The notes below the pieces were generated by a model. The model saw nothing but the letters and a program-made list of their open reading frames with translations, was not told the origin of the DNA and searched no databases. Both the position numbers and the translations under genes were made by a program. From NCBI GenBank assembly GCA_949299135.1, contig CASFZG010000012.1, positions 1 through 64,000 of the forward strand: a stretch of 64,000 nucleotides of DNA, read 5' to 3'. The DNA comes from an uncultured Phascolarctobacterium sp. GTDB taxonomy: Bacteria > Bacillota > Negativicutes > Acidaminococcales > Acidaminococcaceae. Below, piece after piece: positions 9,503 through 17,391 of the stretch. Every line of letters starts with the position of its first letter. The first letter of the stretch is position 1.

Positions 9503-10360
9503 TTATTTTACCTCCAAAATTACGTTGTCAATCAGGCGGGTGCTGCCAAATTTTGCGGCAACCGCCAAAAGATACTGCCCGGTTGTTAAAACTTCCGGCA
9601 CCGGTTTCAGCCCCGGCAGGGCATACATTTCCACATAATCAATATCAGCCATGGGCTCGTCGCCGATGAGTTTTTTAACGCCTTCCACCAGCTTTTTGCT
9701 GTCGCGCTCGCCTGCGCCGAATAAAGTTTGTGCGGTTTCAAGGCTGCTGCTTAAAACAACTGCCGCCGCACGCTCCGCCTTGCTTAAATAAGTGTTGCGC
9801 GATGATTTTGCCAGCCCGTCTGCCTCGCGCACAATCGGCATAATGCGCAGCTGCACGTTAAAGAACAAATCCTTAACCATGCGCTTGATAACCTCTGCCT
9901 GCTGTGCGTCCTTCTGCCCAAAGTAAGCGTGGTCCGGCTGCGCCAGGTTAAACAGCTTGCTTACCACGGTTGTTACGCCGCGGAAGTGTATGGGACGGGT
10001 GCGCCCGCACAAGACTTTGGTAATATCACCGGTAACTTCCACCCACGTCATCTCCTCACTGGGGTACATTTCCACCGGGCTCGGTGCAAAAACAATGTCC
10101 GCACCCATGCTTTCCGCCAGCTTGCAGTCCGCTTCCAGCGTGCGAGGGTAAGCATCTAAATCTTCGTTGGGGCCAAACTGCGTAGGGTTTACAAACACGC
10201 TCACCACCACCAGTTCGTTTTCCATTGCCGCCGCTTTAATAAGCGAAGCGTGGCCTTCATGCAGCGCGCCCATAGTCGGCACAAGGCCGATGGTTTTGCC
10301 GGCAGCTTTAGCCAGCGTAATTTCTTCGCGGAGTTCCGCCACAGTTTTGCAAAGCTTCAT
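9503..10360 (-). CDS. panC: Pantothenate synthetase
   Basis: 285 residues. It joins pantoate and beta-alanine with ATP. The nucleotidyltransferase motifs PTMGALHEGH near residue 28 and the later KSSRNTYL loop are intact. It sits between panB (15-base gap) and panD (no gap) on the minus strand, in the third position of the operon. Confidence 0.96.
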   Translation of the reverse strand: MKLCKTVAELREEITLAKAAGKTIGLVPTMGALHEGHASLIKAAAMENELVVVSVFVNPTQFGPNEDLDAYPRTLEADCKLAESMGADIVFAPSPVEMYPSEEMTWVEVTGDITKVLCGRTRPIHFRGVTTVVSKLFNLAQPDHAYFGQKDAQQAEVIKRMVKDLFFNVQLRIMPIVREADGLAKSSRNTYLSKAERAAAVVLSSSLETAQTLFGAGERDSKKLVEGVKKLIGDEPMADIDYVEMYALPGLKPVPEVLTTGQYLLAVAAKFGSTRLIDNVILEVK

Positions 10361-10375
10361 TTTCGTTCTCCTTTA

Positions 10376-11209
10376 TCAGTACAGTTTATCCAACACGTCG
10401 TCGTCAATTTTAAAAGTATGCTCCGCCGCCGGGAAGCTGCGCGCCTTAACGTCGGTGATATAGTTCTTAACGGCGTTTACAATCTCACCGTATACATCGG
10501 CATAGCGTTTAACAAATTTGGGGCAGAAGCCATCCGTAAAGCCCAGCAAATCATTGCACACCAGCACCTGCCCGTCACAGTATTTGCCCGCGCCGATGCC
10601 GATAGTTGCCGCCGTTTGCAAACTTTCCGTAACCTTTTTTGCCAGAAGCTCCGGCACACATTCCAGCACAATGCTGAACGCTCCTGCCTGTTCCAGACTG
10701 CGGGCGTCGTCCAAAAGCTTCTGCGCTGCTTCCGCACTTTTGCCCTGCACTTTAAAACCGCCCAACTGGTTTACCGATTGCGGCGTAAGCCCAATATGCC
10801 CTACGACGGGTATGCCTGCCTGCGTCAGCTTATGCACCAGCTCGCACACCTCGCTGCCGCCCTCCAGTTTCACTGCCGCACAGCCTGTTTCCTTCAAAAA
10901 GCGGGCGGCGTTGTACATGCCGTCAACCACGCTCGCCTGATAGCTCATAAAAGGCATATCGCCTACCACCAGCGCGCCCTGCGCACCGCGCATAACAGCT
11001 TTGGTGTGGTGAATCATCTCGTCCATCGTTACCGGCACTGTGCTGTTGTAGCCCAGCACCACATTGCCCAGCGAATCGCCCACCAAAATCATTTCAATAC
11101 CGGCCTCGCACACGTTTTTTGCCATGGCGTAATCATACGCCGTCACCATCGTAATCGGCTCGCCGTTCTGCTTCATCTGTTTTATTGTAGCCGTTGTAAT
11201 CTGTTTCAT
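10376..11209 (-). CDS. panB: 3-methyl-2-oxobutanoate hydroxymethyltransferase
   Basis: 277 residues. It transfers a one-carbon unit from 5,10-methylene-THF to 2-ketoisovalerate, giving ketopantoate. The metal-binding LVGDSLGNVVLGY segment and the VGHIGLTPQ loop are intact. Its ATG overlaps the stop of the upstream oxidoreductase gene (ATGA), but it also has its own CGGAGG site 6 bases upstream. It can therefore probably still be translated although the upstream gene is frameshifted. Confidence 0.96.
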   Translation of the reverse strand: MKQITTATIKQMKQNGEPITMVTAYDYAMAKNVCEAGIEMILVGDSLGNVVLGYNSTVPVTMDEMIHHTKAVMRGAQGALVVGDMPFMSYQASVVDGMYNAARFLKETGCAAVKLEGGSEVCELVHKLTQAGIPVVGHIGLTPQSVNQLGGFKVQGKSAEAAQKLLDDARSLEQAGAFSIVLECVPELLAKKVTESLQTAATIGIGAGKYCDGQVLVCNDLLGFTDGFCPKFVKRYADVYGEIVNAVKNYITDVKARSFPAAEHTFKIDDDVLDKLY

Positions 11210-12092
11210 TTAGTTGCCTCCGTTAATAAACTTTCCATTTCCGCTGCCGCGGATGGCGTTATGCTGCCGTTTTCCGCCGCCAGCTTTACAGTTTCTCTGC
11301 CAAGGGCGCAATAGGCGGATAAAAATTCCTGCGGCAATGCTGCAAGATGCGCCTTTACCGTTACCGCATCTCCACGTACGATAGGGCCTGTAAGCGCCTG
11401 CACCGCCGTGTCTGCTTTTTGCAAATTGTTTGCCGTGCCGTTAAAGAGCGGCAGCAGCAATTTAAACGCTTCTTCTTCGCTTTGCGCCCAGCGGCTGAAC
11501 AGCTTTTGCGCCAGCGCCACCACCGTTACGGCGTAGTTGCTGCAAAAGCACGCTGCCGCGTGGTACGCCGCCCTTTCTTCAGCAGGCACGTTAAACGGAA
11601 CTGCACCTGCAAGCCGCGCCAAATCGTTTGCCAAAGCCTGCGCCTTAGGCGTGCCGTCCACCGCCATGCCGATGTTTGCCAAATTATCGCGCGGCGCGGC
11701 AAAGCTCTGCAAAGGGTGTAAGCTGCCCACTTCCATACCCAAAGCAGCCAACGGTGCCAGCACACTAACCTGTGCGCTGCCGCTGACGTGATAAACAAAT
11801 TTGCCACGCACATCAATTCCGCTGCGCACAGCTTCTGCCGCCAGATCTTCGGCAACGTCGCCAATCGCCCTGTCAGGCACGCAGATAAAAATTACATCCG
11901 CCCTTTGCGCCATTTCGCCCGGCGTAACAAGCGGCACGCCAAGCAATTTTGCTTTTCGCCAAGCAATTTTGCTTTTTTATCCGCGTAAGCGCCGCCGTAA
12001 ATGCCTGCGCAGCGTAAACCTACCGCGCCAAACGCCTTAACAAACGATGCTCCAACTTTGCCCGCGCCTGTTACGCCAAAAGTTAAATCCAT
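11206..12092 (-). pseudogene. DUF2520 Rossmann-fold oxidoreductase, frameshifted by a 20-bp tandem duplication
   Basis: The N-terminal part (start 12092 with AAAGGAG upstream; GVTGAGKVG dinucleotide-binding loop) leaves frame at about 11957. Because of the duplication it ends as a roughly 66-residue peptide at 11892. The remainder (MAQRADVIFICVPDRAIGD onward, with a DUF2520 helical domain) continues in another frame to 11206. Removing one repeat copy rejoins AYADKKAK to LLGVPLVTPGEM exactly, so the lesion is recent or reversible. The family often sits with pan genes and resembles ketopantoate reductases. No panE is in the window, so it may be the cell's pantoate-forming enzyme; this last point is inference. 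An assembly or sequencing artefact cannot be excluded. Confidence 0.85.
11937..11976. repeat. Perfect 20-bp tandem duplication inside the DUF2520 gene
   Basis: The unit CGCCAAGCAATTTTGCTTTT occurs at 11937-11956 and 11957-11976 with no mismatch. The unit contains its own inverted repeat (AAGCAA/TTGCTT), which would favour slippage. Twenty is not a multiple of three, so one extra copy shifts the frame. Confidence 0.97.
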
Positions 12093-12126
12093 AACAACTC
12101 CTTTCTGCAAGGATTACCGGAAGCAT

Positions 12127-12156
12127 AAAAAAAGCGCACTCCACCCGGAGTACGCT
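12127..12156 (-). terminator. Leader terminator upstream of the pan operon
   Basis: On the minus strand, AGCGTACTCC and GGAGTGCGCT form a 10-bp stem with one A-C mismatch and a GGGT-type loop, followed by seven T residues. Confidence 0.8.
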
Positions 12157-12290
12157 AAAAATACGCATAAATGCCCAATTTCAGTCACGTCCCGGCAATT
12201 AAGTCCAAGCGGTTTATCGACCTGTTTTTTTGCTTTTGCCGCAGCATCTCTGGTACAGCCCGAACGGTGCTGCCCTGCCACTGCAAACGC
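12127..12290 (-). ncRNA. Structured 5' leader of the pan operon ending in an intrinsic terminator (candidate regulatory RNA)
   Basis: About 165 nt of transcript lie between a consensus-like promoter (12297-12325) and a terminator hairpin. The hairpin ends 35 bases before the DUF2520 start codon. Local hairpins are visible on the minus strand, for example CTGC/GCAG close to the 5' end and CAGC-CCG/CGG-GCTG around 12260. The layout (promoter, structured leader, terminator, ribosome site) is that of a transcription-attenuation element. I do not recognise a named riboswitch class: T-box and cobalamin signatures were looked for and are not convincing. A free-standing small RNA is the alternative. 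Confidence 0.5.
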
Positions 12291-12296
12291 AGGTAC

Positions 12297-12325
12297 ATAA
12301 TAGCACAAAGCTGTGCTGCGTGCAA
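12297..12325 (-). promoter_or_regulatory. Promoter of the pan leader/operon
   Basis: TTGCAC (12320-12325), a 17-bp spacer and TATTAT (12297-12302) on the minus strand, with TGC before the -10 box. Confidence 0.75.
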
Positions 12326-12352
12326 GTAATTTTTTAAAATTTATAAACGCAT

Positions 12353-12395
12353 ACAAAAACTGCTGTCTGAACTTCAACCTTCAGACAGCAGTTTT
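12353..12395. terminator. Terminator of the BioY-thiolase-ligase operon; copy 2 of the dispersed hairpin
   Basis: This is nearly identical to the hairpin at 9072-9115 (one loop change, T to C). On the minus strand it begins right at the ligase stop codon and ends in a T run. Confidence 0.8.
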
Positions 12396-13614
12396 ATTTT
12401 TCAAGCAATGTTTTCAGTTTTTTCCTGTCGGTTTTACCGCTTTCGTTTTTGGGCAAAGCGTCCATAAAAATTATACGTTTGGGCAGTTCGTGCTCCGTCA
12501 ATTTGCCGCGCAGCATTTGCAAAAGCAGCGTTTTGGTTAAGCCCTTGCTCACAATAAAAACTGCCAGCATATCGCCGCTGTTGCTGTGTAGCGGCATTAC
12601 CGCCGCGTCCTCCACGCCTTCGCAGTCCAGCAGCGCGTCCGTCACCTTCAAGCCGGAAATTTTCAGCCCGTTGATGTTGTACATATCGTCGCGCCGCCCC
12701 AAAAAGTGCAGCATGCCGTCCGCGTCAATGCTGCCGCAGTCCCCAAGCGTACAGGAGCGCGGTTTGCCGATAACGTGGTACGGCGTATCAATGTAAATTT
12801 CGCCGTTCTTAACGCTTACGCCTACGCCGTTAAACGGCCTGCCAATAAGCGTGCGGTCGTCCGTCATTTCTGCACCGGTAATGTAAGTAATGTAGTTCAG
12901 TTCGCTTGCGCCGTAGTACAGCGTCATCTCCGCATTGGGCATAATGCGTGTTACCGCCGCCATATCCCTGCGGTCAAAACCCTGCGACCCGGCGATAATA
13001 TTTTTAACGCATGCCATAGGCTCTTTGCTGCTGCGCGCAAGCAGGCGCAGTTTGGCGGGTATCAGGTACACCACGTCGCAGTTATACCGCGCAATCATCT
13101 CCTGCCACAAACGCGGGCGGAATTTATCCGCCGCAGCGATTGCCGCCCCGGCATAAAGCGCGCCCATGTACAAATTAAGGTTGCCGGTAAACGCCAGGCT
13201 GCCCTGCGCAAACATACAGCTTGCTTCCGTTATGCCAAACACGTGGTTCTGCTCGTCAAAAAAGCCCGCCCAGCTTGCAAAAGTGCGGAACAGCACCTTC
13301 GGCCTGCCGGTTGTGCCGCTCGTCATTACGCCCATGCAGGCTTCCGCCGGGGCGGATATATTTACAAGGTGCGCGGTATCAGCTTCCTGCGGCGTAAGCA
13401 CCGGCACTAAAGGCGTGCCGCTCAACGCGATAAATTCAATCAGCTGCTCTGCTATCGTTTGTTTTTTGATGAAGCAAACGCCGCTTTGCCCCTGCGTTTC
13501 GCGCCGCCGCTTCTGCACCAGCTCCGTCAGCGCGCCGTAGGTATAAACACGTTCTTCTGTTATTAAAGCCGCCTTTTGGGGCGGCTTTGCTGCTATTATA
13601 TCTAAATAATCCAT
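12394..13614 (-). CDS. AMP-forming acyl-CoA ligase (YhfT-like), biotin-regulated operon
   Basis: 406 residues, short for the ANL superfamily (usually about 500). The phosphate-binding loop MTSGTTGRPK, the YGASELNYIT adenylate motif, and the C-terminal domain with a K-containing NESGKTDRKKLK tail (A10 motif) are all present, so the protein should be active. It should activate a carboxylic acid as CoA thioester through an acyl-AMP. A TTG at 13629 is in frame, but GAGAG lies better before the ATG at 13614, which is used. It is the last gene of the operon, 1 base after the thiolase stop. In B. subtilis a comparable ligase (yhfT) sits with a BioY gene and a thiolase. The substrate is unknown. Confidence 0.8.
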   Translation of the reverse strand: MDYLDIIAAKPPQKAALITEERVYTYGALTELVQKRRRETQGQSGVCFIKKQTIAEQLIEFIALSGTPLVPVLTPQEADTAHLVNISAPAEACMGVMTSGTTGRPKVLFRTFASWAGFFDEQNHVFGITEASCMFAQGSLAFTGNLNLYMGALYAGAAIAAADKFRPRLWQEMIARYNCDVVYLIPAKLRLLARSSKEPMACVKNIIAGSQGFDRRDMAAVTRIMPNAEMTLYYGASELNYITYITGAEMTDDRTLIGRPFNGVGVSVKNGEIYIDTPYHVIGKPRSCTLGDCGSIDADGMLHFLGRRDDMYNINGLKISGLKVTDALLDCEGVEDAAVMPLHSNSGDMLAVFIVSKGLTKTLLLQMLRGKLTEHELPKRIIFMDALPKNESGKTDRKKLKTLLEK

Positions 13615-13615
13615 A

Positions 13616-14746
13616 TTAACATCTCTCAATTAACAGTGCCGTGCCAACGCCGCCCGCCGCCGCAACCGAAGCCACGCCGTACCTGCCGCCGCGCTTTGCC
13701 AGCGATTTTAACAGGTGCAGCAGAATAATCGCGCCGGAAGCGCCGTAAGGGTGCCCGTATGCCAGCGCGCCGCCAAAAATATTGTAGCCGTCCTCGTGCC
13801 CGTGGAACGCACGGCTGAACAGCACGTCGATAACGGCAAACGCTTCGTTCAGTTCAAAGCAGTCTATCTCGTTATGCGTAAGCCCTGCTTTTTGCAGCAG
13901 CGCCTGCACCGCCAGCACCGCGCTTTTGGGGCTAACCAGCTGGTCTCCGCCCACGGCCGCGCTGCAACGCACTTTGGCCTGCACTGCAAGGTTGTGCGCT
14001 TTGGCGTAGCTTTCACTCGCCAGCAGCACAAACGCCGCGCCGTCATTCGTCAGGCAGGCATTGGCAGCATTGGTAAAGCTGCCGCCCTCCAAAACGCAGG
14101 GCAGCCTGTCCAGCAAACGCTGGCTCATTTTAGGGCGGATGCCTTCATCACGCACCGCGCCGAAGCAAGGCACGATAATGTCGTTTAATACGCCGTCCGC
14201 CGCTGCCTGCGCCGCCAGCTTATGGCTGCGCAAAACCCACGGGTCGCTTTCCGCACGGCTGATCTGCTCGCGCTCCGCCGTCAGCTCCGCGCCTTCCAGC
14301 ATCACCGTTTCGCGGTGGATATTGGGCATAAACTTGGCGACGCTGTACGTTTCTTCGCCCTTGTAATCCGGATGGTTGGCGTTGTATCCGCGCCGCGGCT
14401 GGGTACTGGTGCTTTCAAAACCACCGGCGATAATCACGTCCGCCTCGCCCGCTTCTATTTTTGCCGCCGCCATCGCCACGGCTTCCAGCGCGCTGCCGCA
14501 CTGCACATCGACGCTTACGGCAGGTATCGCTTCATCAAGACCGGCTTCCAAAGCCGCCAGCCTTGCAATGTTGCCGCCTGCGCCCACGCCGTTGCCCGCA
14601 ATTATCTGCTGCGGCACAGCGTTATATTTTTTTACAACTTCCTTCAGCACCGCCGCACCCAAAAGTTCTGCCGGTACATGCTTATACACGCCGCCCGTCA
14701 GCCCCACATAAGTGCGCAGCCCGCCGATTAAACAAACTTTATCCAT
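13616..14746 (-). CDS. Thiolase-family acyltransferase (YhfS-like), second catalytic Cys absent
   Basis: 376 residues of thiolase fold. The nucleophile region VQCGSALEA near residue 85 and the histidine loop AYGHPYGASGA near residue 325 are present. At the C-terminus, where thiolases normally carry the acid/base cysteine (C-[IV]-GGG-x-G), the sequence reads VASVAAAGGVGTALL: the cysteine is alanine. It may condense or cleave by a modified mechanism, or may not be a true thiolase. The start at 14746 overlaps the bioY stop by one base (TGATG); an upstream in-frame start lies inside bioY and is unlikely. Partner of the ligase and the MaoC-like protein. Confidence 0.8.
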   Translation of the reverse strand: MDKVCLIGGLRTYVGLTGGVYKHVPAELLGAAVLKEVVKKYNAVPQQIIAGNGVGAGGNIARLAALEAGLDEAIPAVSVDVQCGSALEAVAMAAAKIEAGEADVIIAGGFESTSTQPRRGYNANHPDYKGEETYSVAKFMPNIHRETVMLEGAELTAEREQISRAESDPWVLRSHKLAAQAAADGVLNDIIVPCFGAVRDEGIRPKMSQRLLDRLPCVLEGGSFTNAANACLTNDGAAFVLLASESYAKAHNLAVQAKVRCSAAVGGDQLVSPKSAVLAVQALLQKAGLTHNEIDCFELNEAFAVIDVLFSRAFHGHEDGYNIFGGALAYGHPYGASGAIILLHLLKSLAKRGGRYGVASVAAAGGVGTALLIERC

Positions 14747-15294
14747 CAGCGCCCGCCGCCAATCGCCCTTTGCACCGGCGCGGTGATGTACGCCGCCGCC
14801 ACGCATTTAACAATGTCCATCGGGATGAACGGCAAAGCGCCGGTAATAATTGCTTTTTCCCAGCCGATGCCGGTCAGCAGGTTAAGCTGCGCCACGCCGA
14901 ACAGATAAATTACCGGTATGCCTACAACCACGCCCAGAAAGGCGCAGCGTTTAAAGCCGTAATTATTGCCGCGCAGCCAGCTGATGATAAACGCCGCCGC
15001 CATAAAACCAAAAATGTAACCGCCGGTCGGGCCAAACAGCTTGCCCGGTCCGCTGGCGCCGCCGGTAAACACCGGTATTCCCGCCAGCCCCATCAAAAGG
15101 TACGCGCTCATGGCAATTACTACCTGGCGCGGTGTCAGCAAAAAGCCCAGCAGGTTAACAAACACCGTCTGCAAGGATATCGGCGACAGCGAAAACGGCA
15201 GCGGAATAATGACATACGCCGACACGCAGTTCATCGCCATGAGCAGCGCCATCTTCACCATATCACGCGTGCCGCCTGTTTTTGCCTGTGCCAT
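14746..15294 (-). CDS. bioY: Biotin transporter S-component
   Basis: 182 residues and about six membrane helices. The BioY hallmark segment GGASGPGKLFGPTGGY is visible in the middle. BioY captures biotin and works alone or with an ECF module; no ECF ATPase or T-component is in the window. It is second in an operon with a BirA operator at the promoter, which independently supports the call. It is followed by the thiolase with a one-base overlap and preceded by the MaoC-like gene with a one-base gap. Confidence 0.93.
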   Translation of the reverse strand: MAQAKTGGTRDMVKMALLMAMNCVSAYVIIPLPFSLSPISLQTVFVNLLGFLLTPRQVVIAMSAYLLMGLAGIPVFTGGASGPGKLFGPTGGYIFGFMAAAFIISWLRGNNYGFKRCAFLGVVVGIPVIYLFGVAQLNLLTGIGWEKAIITGALPFIPMDIVKCVAAAYITAPVQRAIGGGR

Positions 15295-15295
15295 G

Positions 15296-15829
15296 TTACC
15301 GCCCCTTTACCGCAATGCTGAACAGCTCGCGCCCGCCGCAGTAGCCGTCCAGCGCGCCGCCGTTTTTATATACGTCAATCGTTTCGCCCGCAAACGCCGG
15401 CATTTTAAACTTCACATCCCAGTTCAGCGGCATCGGCTTATCAAGCTCGCGCCACAAACGCTCAACCATGCACAAGCCCGGCACAACCGGGTTATCACCG
15501 CGGTGGATGGAATTGGTGTCGTTCACCGCGTCAAGGTAAGCGTTAATCTCATCCTTGTCAATCACAAAGCTCAACAGCTTTTCTCCCTGCGGCACAACCT
15601 CAGGCATCTCGCCTGCGCGCACCAGCGGACGCAAAAGCGTAACCGTCAGCGAAGCAGCGCCTTCGCGGTAAGCTTCCATCACGCCCATGCGGGGCGGAGC
15701 CATTTTTACCGGACGCGTTAAATATTTACCGTTGGATAAATCTGTTGCGCGGATTGCAGCCTTGGCCATTACCGCGCCGTCGTAAGTCGGGCCGTTGTAT
15801 TCTGATAAAGCCCTGATAAGTTTTAACAT
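15296..15829 (-). CDS. MaoC-like hot-dog hydratase/dehydratase, first gene of the BirA-regulated operon
   Basis: 177 residues. The C-terminal half shows a hydratase-2 type motif, NDTNSIH near residue 120, with the Asp/His pair expected for enoyl-CoA hydration; PGLCMVERLW follows. The N-terminal half may be a degenerate second hot-dog lobe. Family members hydrate or dehydrate CoA or ACP thioesters. It is not part of the B. subtilis yhfSTU set, so it is an addition to the known biotin-linked cluster. Its ATG lies 25 bases after a perfect consensus -10 box. Substrate unknown. Confidence 0.7.
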   Translation of the reverse strand: MLKLIRALSEYNGPTYDGAVMAKAAIRATDLSNGKYLTRPVKMAPPRMGVMEAYREGAASLTVTLLRPLVRAGEMPEVVPQGEKLLSFVIDKDEINAYLDAVNDTNSIHRGDNPVVPGLCMVERLWRELDKPMPLNWDVKFKMPAFAGETIDVYKNGGALDGYCGGRELFSIAVKGR

Positions 15830-15853
15830 AGTTCACCACACCTTTACGTTTTA

Positions 15854-15907
15854 ATTATAAGTTTTGCCGTTTTTATTGTCAACCTTTTGTCGCGTTATGG
15901 TTAACAT
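15854..15907 (-). promoter_or_regulatory. Consensus promoter overlapped by a BirA (biotin repressor) operator
   Basis: On the minus strand, TTGACA (15877-15882) and TATAAT (15854-15859) are 17 bp apart, both perfect. The BirA-type palindrome TTGTCAACC (15876-15884), 14 bp, GGTTAACAT (15899-15907) covers the -35 box. This matches the Firmicutes BirA site (TTGTnAACC, 14-16 bp, GGTTnACAA) with one outer mismatch. Biotin-loaded BirA should block RNA polymerase here. The divergent MATE gene lies on the other side. Confidence 0.88.
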
Positions 15908-15964
15908 TATTTTTTCAGACTTTTGCGAATTTACCGCCGCAGGTATTTTTTTACATTTCTCTGC

Positions 15965-15992
15965 TTGTAAATGCCGTGCAAACTGCTATAAT
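15965..15992 (+). promoter_or_regulatory. Promoter of the MATE gene
   Basis: TTGTAA (15965-15970), 16 bp, TATAAT (15987-15992) with TGC before it. Confidence 0.6.
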
Positions 15993-16025
15993 AAAAGATA
16001 TTTTTCCGCACCAAAGGAGCATATC

Positions 16026-17378
16026 ATGCCTAAAATAAAACACGCCGAAGGCACGCAGAAGCTTTCGGTTTTTAAAATGACCTGGCCGATTTTCATTGAG
16101 ATACTTTTGCAGATGATGGTCGGCAACGTGGACCAGTTCATGCTCAGCCACTATTCGCAGCACTCGGTCGCCGCCGTCGGCAACGCCAACCAGATAATCA
16201 ACATCGTCATCCTCGCGCTCAGTGTTATCAGCATGGCGGCAACCATTTTAATCGCCCAGCACCGCGGAGCCGGCAACAAAGAAAAAGTCGCCGAAGTCTG
16301 CACCGTATCGCTGCTGGCAAATATGGTTTTTGGCGTTATCATCAGCGCGGCGCTGTTTATTTTTGACGGCTTCTTTTTGGGGCTTTTGGACGTGCCGCCG
16401 GATATCTGGGACGAAGCATCGCTGTTTTTGCGCTACATAGGCCTCTTTATCGTCGTGCAGTCGGCGTATATCTCGTTCATCTCCTTCTTCCGCGGCTATT
16501 CGCTTTTAAAAATCACCATGATTTGCTCCGTTGTGATGAACCTCATAAACATTGCGGGCAACTGCGTGCTTATCCACGGCCTCGGGCCGATTCCCTCCAT
16601 GGGCGTTCTGGGCGTAACCATCAGCACCAACACCAGTAAAGTGCTGGGGCTGCTGCTCATATTATACTTCTTCCGCAGGTTTATTGATGTTAAACTTTCG
16701 TTTAAATACCTGCGCCCCTTCCCCAAAAACACGCTGTATAAAATTTTGTACCTCGGTTTGCCCTCCGGCGGCGAATCGCTTTCCTACCAGATTTCGCAGA
16801 TGGTTATCATGCGTTTCGTCAACGTCATGGGCATCGTCGTCATCACCACCAAAATTTACGCCTACATCATCGCCATGTTCTCGTACATCTATTCGCAGGC
16901 GCTGGCCATGGCAACGCAAATTATCGTCGGCTTTTTAATCGGCGCAGGCGACCTTGACGCTGTTGAAAAGCGCGTATGGAAAACCATCCGCCTGTCGGTT
17001 TTAATCAGCACCACGCTTACGCTGATTTTATTTTTTAACAGCGACCGTATTTACGGCATTTTTACCGATAACCCCGAAGTGCTGGAACTTGGGCGGCACA
17101 TCTTTTTGATTGAAGTATTCCTTGAAGCCGGGCGTGCCGTCAACATGGTAATGGTTATGAGCCTGCAGGCGGCTGGCGATATCAAATGGCCGATAACGAC
17201 GGGGCTTGTCTCCATGTGGAGCGTGGCGACGCTGGGCGCGTGGTTCTTCGGGCTGCACCTCGGCTGGGGGCTGGTCGGCGTATGGCTTGCCATGTGCCTT
17301 GACGAATGCCTGCGCGCGCTTGTCTTTATCTACCGCTGGAAAAGCGAAGGCTGGCGCAAAAACAATTTGCTGGAATGA
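16026..17378 (+). CDS. MATE-family multidrug/organic cation efflux protein
   Basis: 450 residues and about 12 membrane helices of the NorM/DinF superfamily. It opens with FKMTWPIFIEILLQMMVGNVD-like sequence, which is typical of MATE proteins of Firmicutes. An upstream in-frame ATG exists at 15864, but it lies inside the bio promoter region. AAAGGAG sits 7 bases before the ATG at 16026, so that start is used. It is divergent from the biotin operon and monocistronic, with a terminator downstream. Substrate not predictable. Confidence 0.88.
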   Translation: MPKIKHAEGTQKLSVFKMTWPIFIEILLQMMVGNVDQFMLSHYSQHSVAAVGNANQIINIVILALSVISMAATILIAQHRGAGNKEKVAEVCTVSLLANMVFGVIISAALFIFDGFFLGLLDVPPDIWDEASLFLRYIGLFIVVQSAYISFISFFRGYSLLKITMICSVVMNLINIAGNCVLIHGLGPIPSMGVLGVTISTNTSKVLGLLLILYFFRRFIDVKLSFKYLRPFPKNTLYKILYLGLPSGGESLSYQISQMVIMRFVNVMGIVVITTKIYAYIIAMFSYIYSQALAMATQIIVGFLIGAGDLDAVEKRVWKTIRLSVLISTTLTLILFFNSDRIYGIFTDNPEVLELGRHIFLIEVFLEAGRAVNMVMVMSLQAAGDIKWPITTGLVSMWSVATLGAWFFGLHLGWGLVGVWLAMCLDECLRALVFIYRWKSEGWRKNNLLE

Positions 17379-17391
17379 TAAACTTTTCGTA

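Noticed and set aside
11892-12092. Short peptide made from the frameshifted N-terminus of the DUF2520 gene as a real small protein
   Set aside because: The peptide is the native N-terminus followed by out-of-frame residues; it is best explained by the duplication.
12127-12290. T-box leader for the pan operon
   Set aside because: GGGTGGA occurs, but inside the terminator loop; no GGTGGNACCGCG element or specifier loop can be placed.
12240-12300. Plus-strand resemblance to the cobalamin riboswitch core (GCCACTG near a CCTGC run)
   Set aside because: No RGGGAA element or AGYCAGGA box, and no plus-strand gene follows; the strong promoter and terminator are on the minus strand.
15864-16025. N-terminal extension of the MATE protein
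   Set aside because: It would place the start within the biotin promoter region and upstream of the MATE gene's own promoter.
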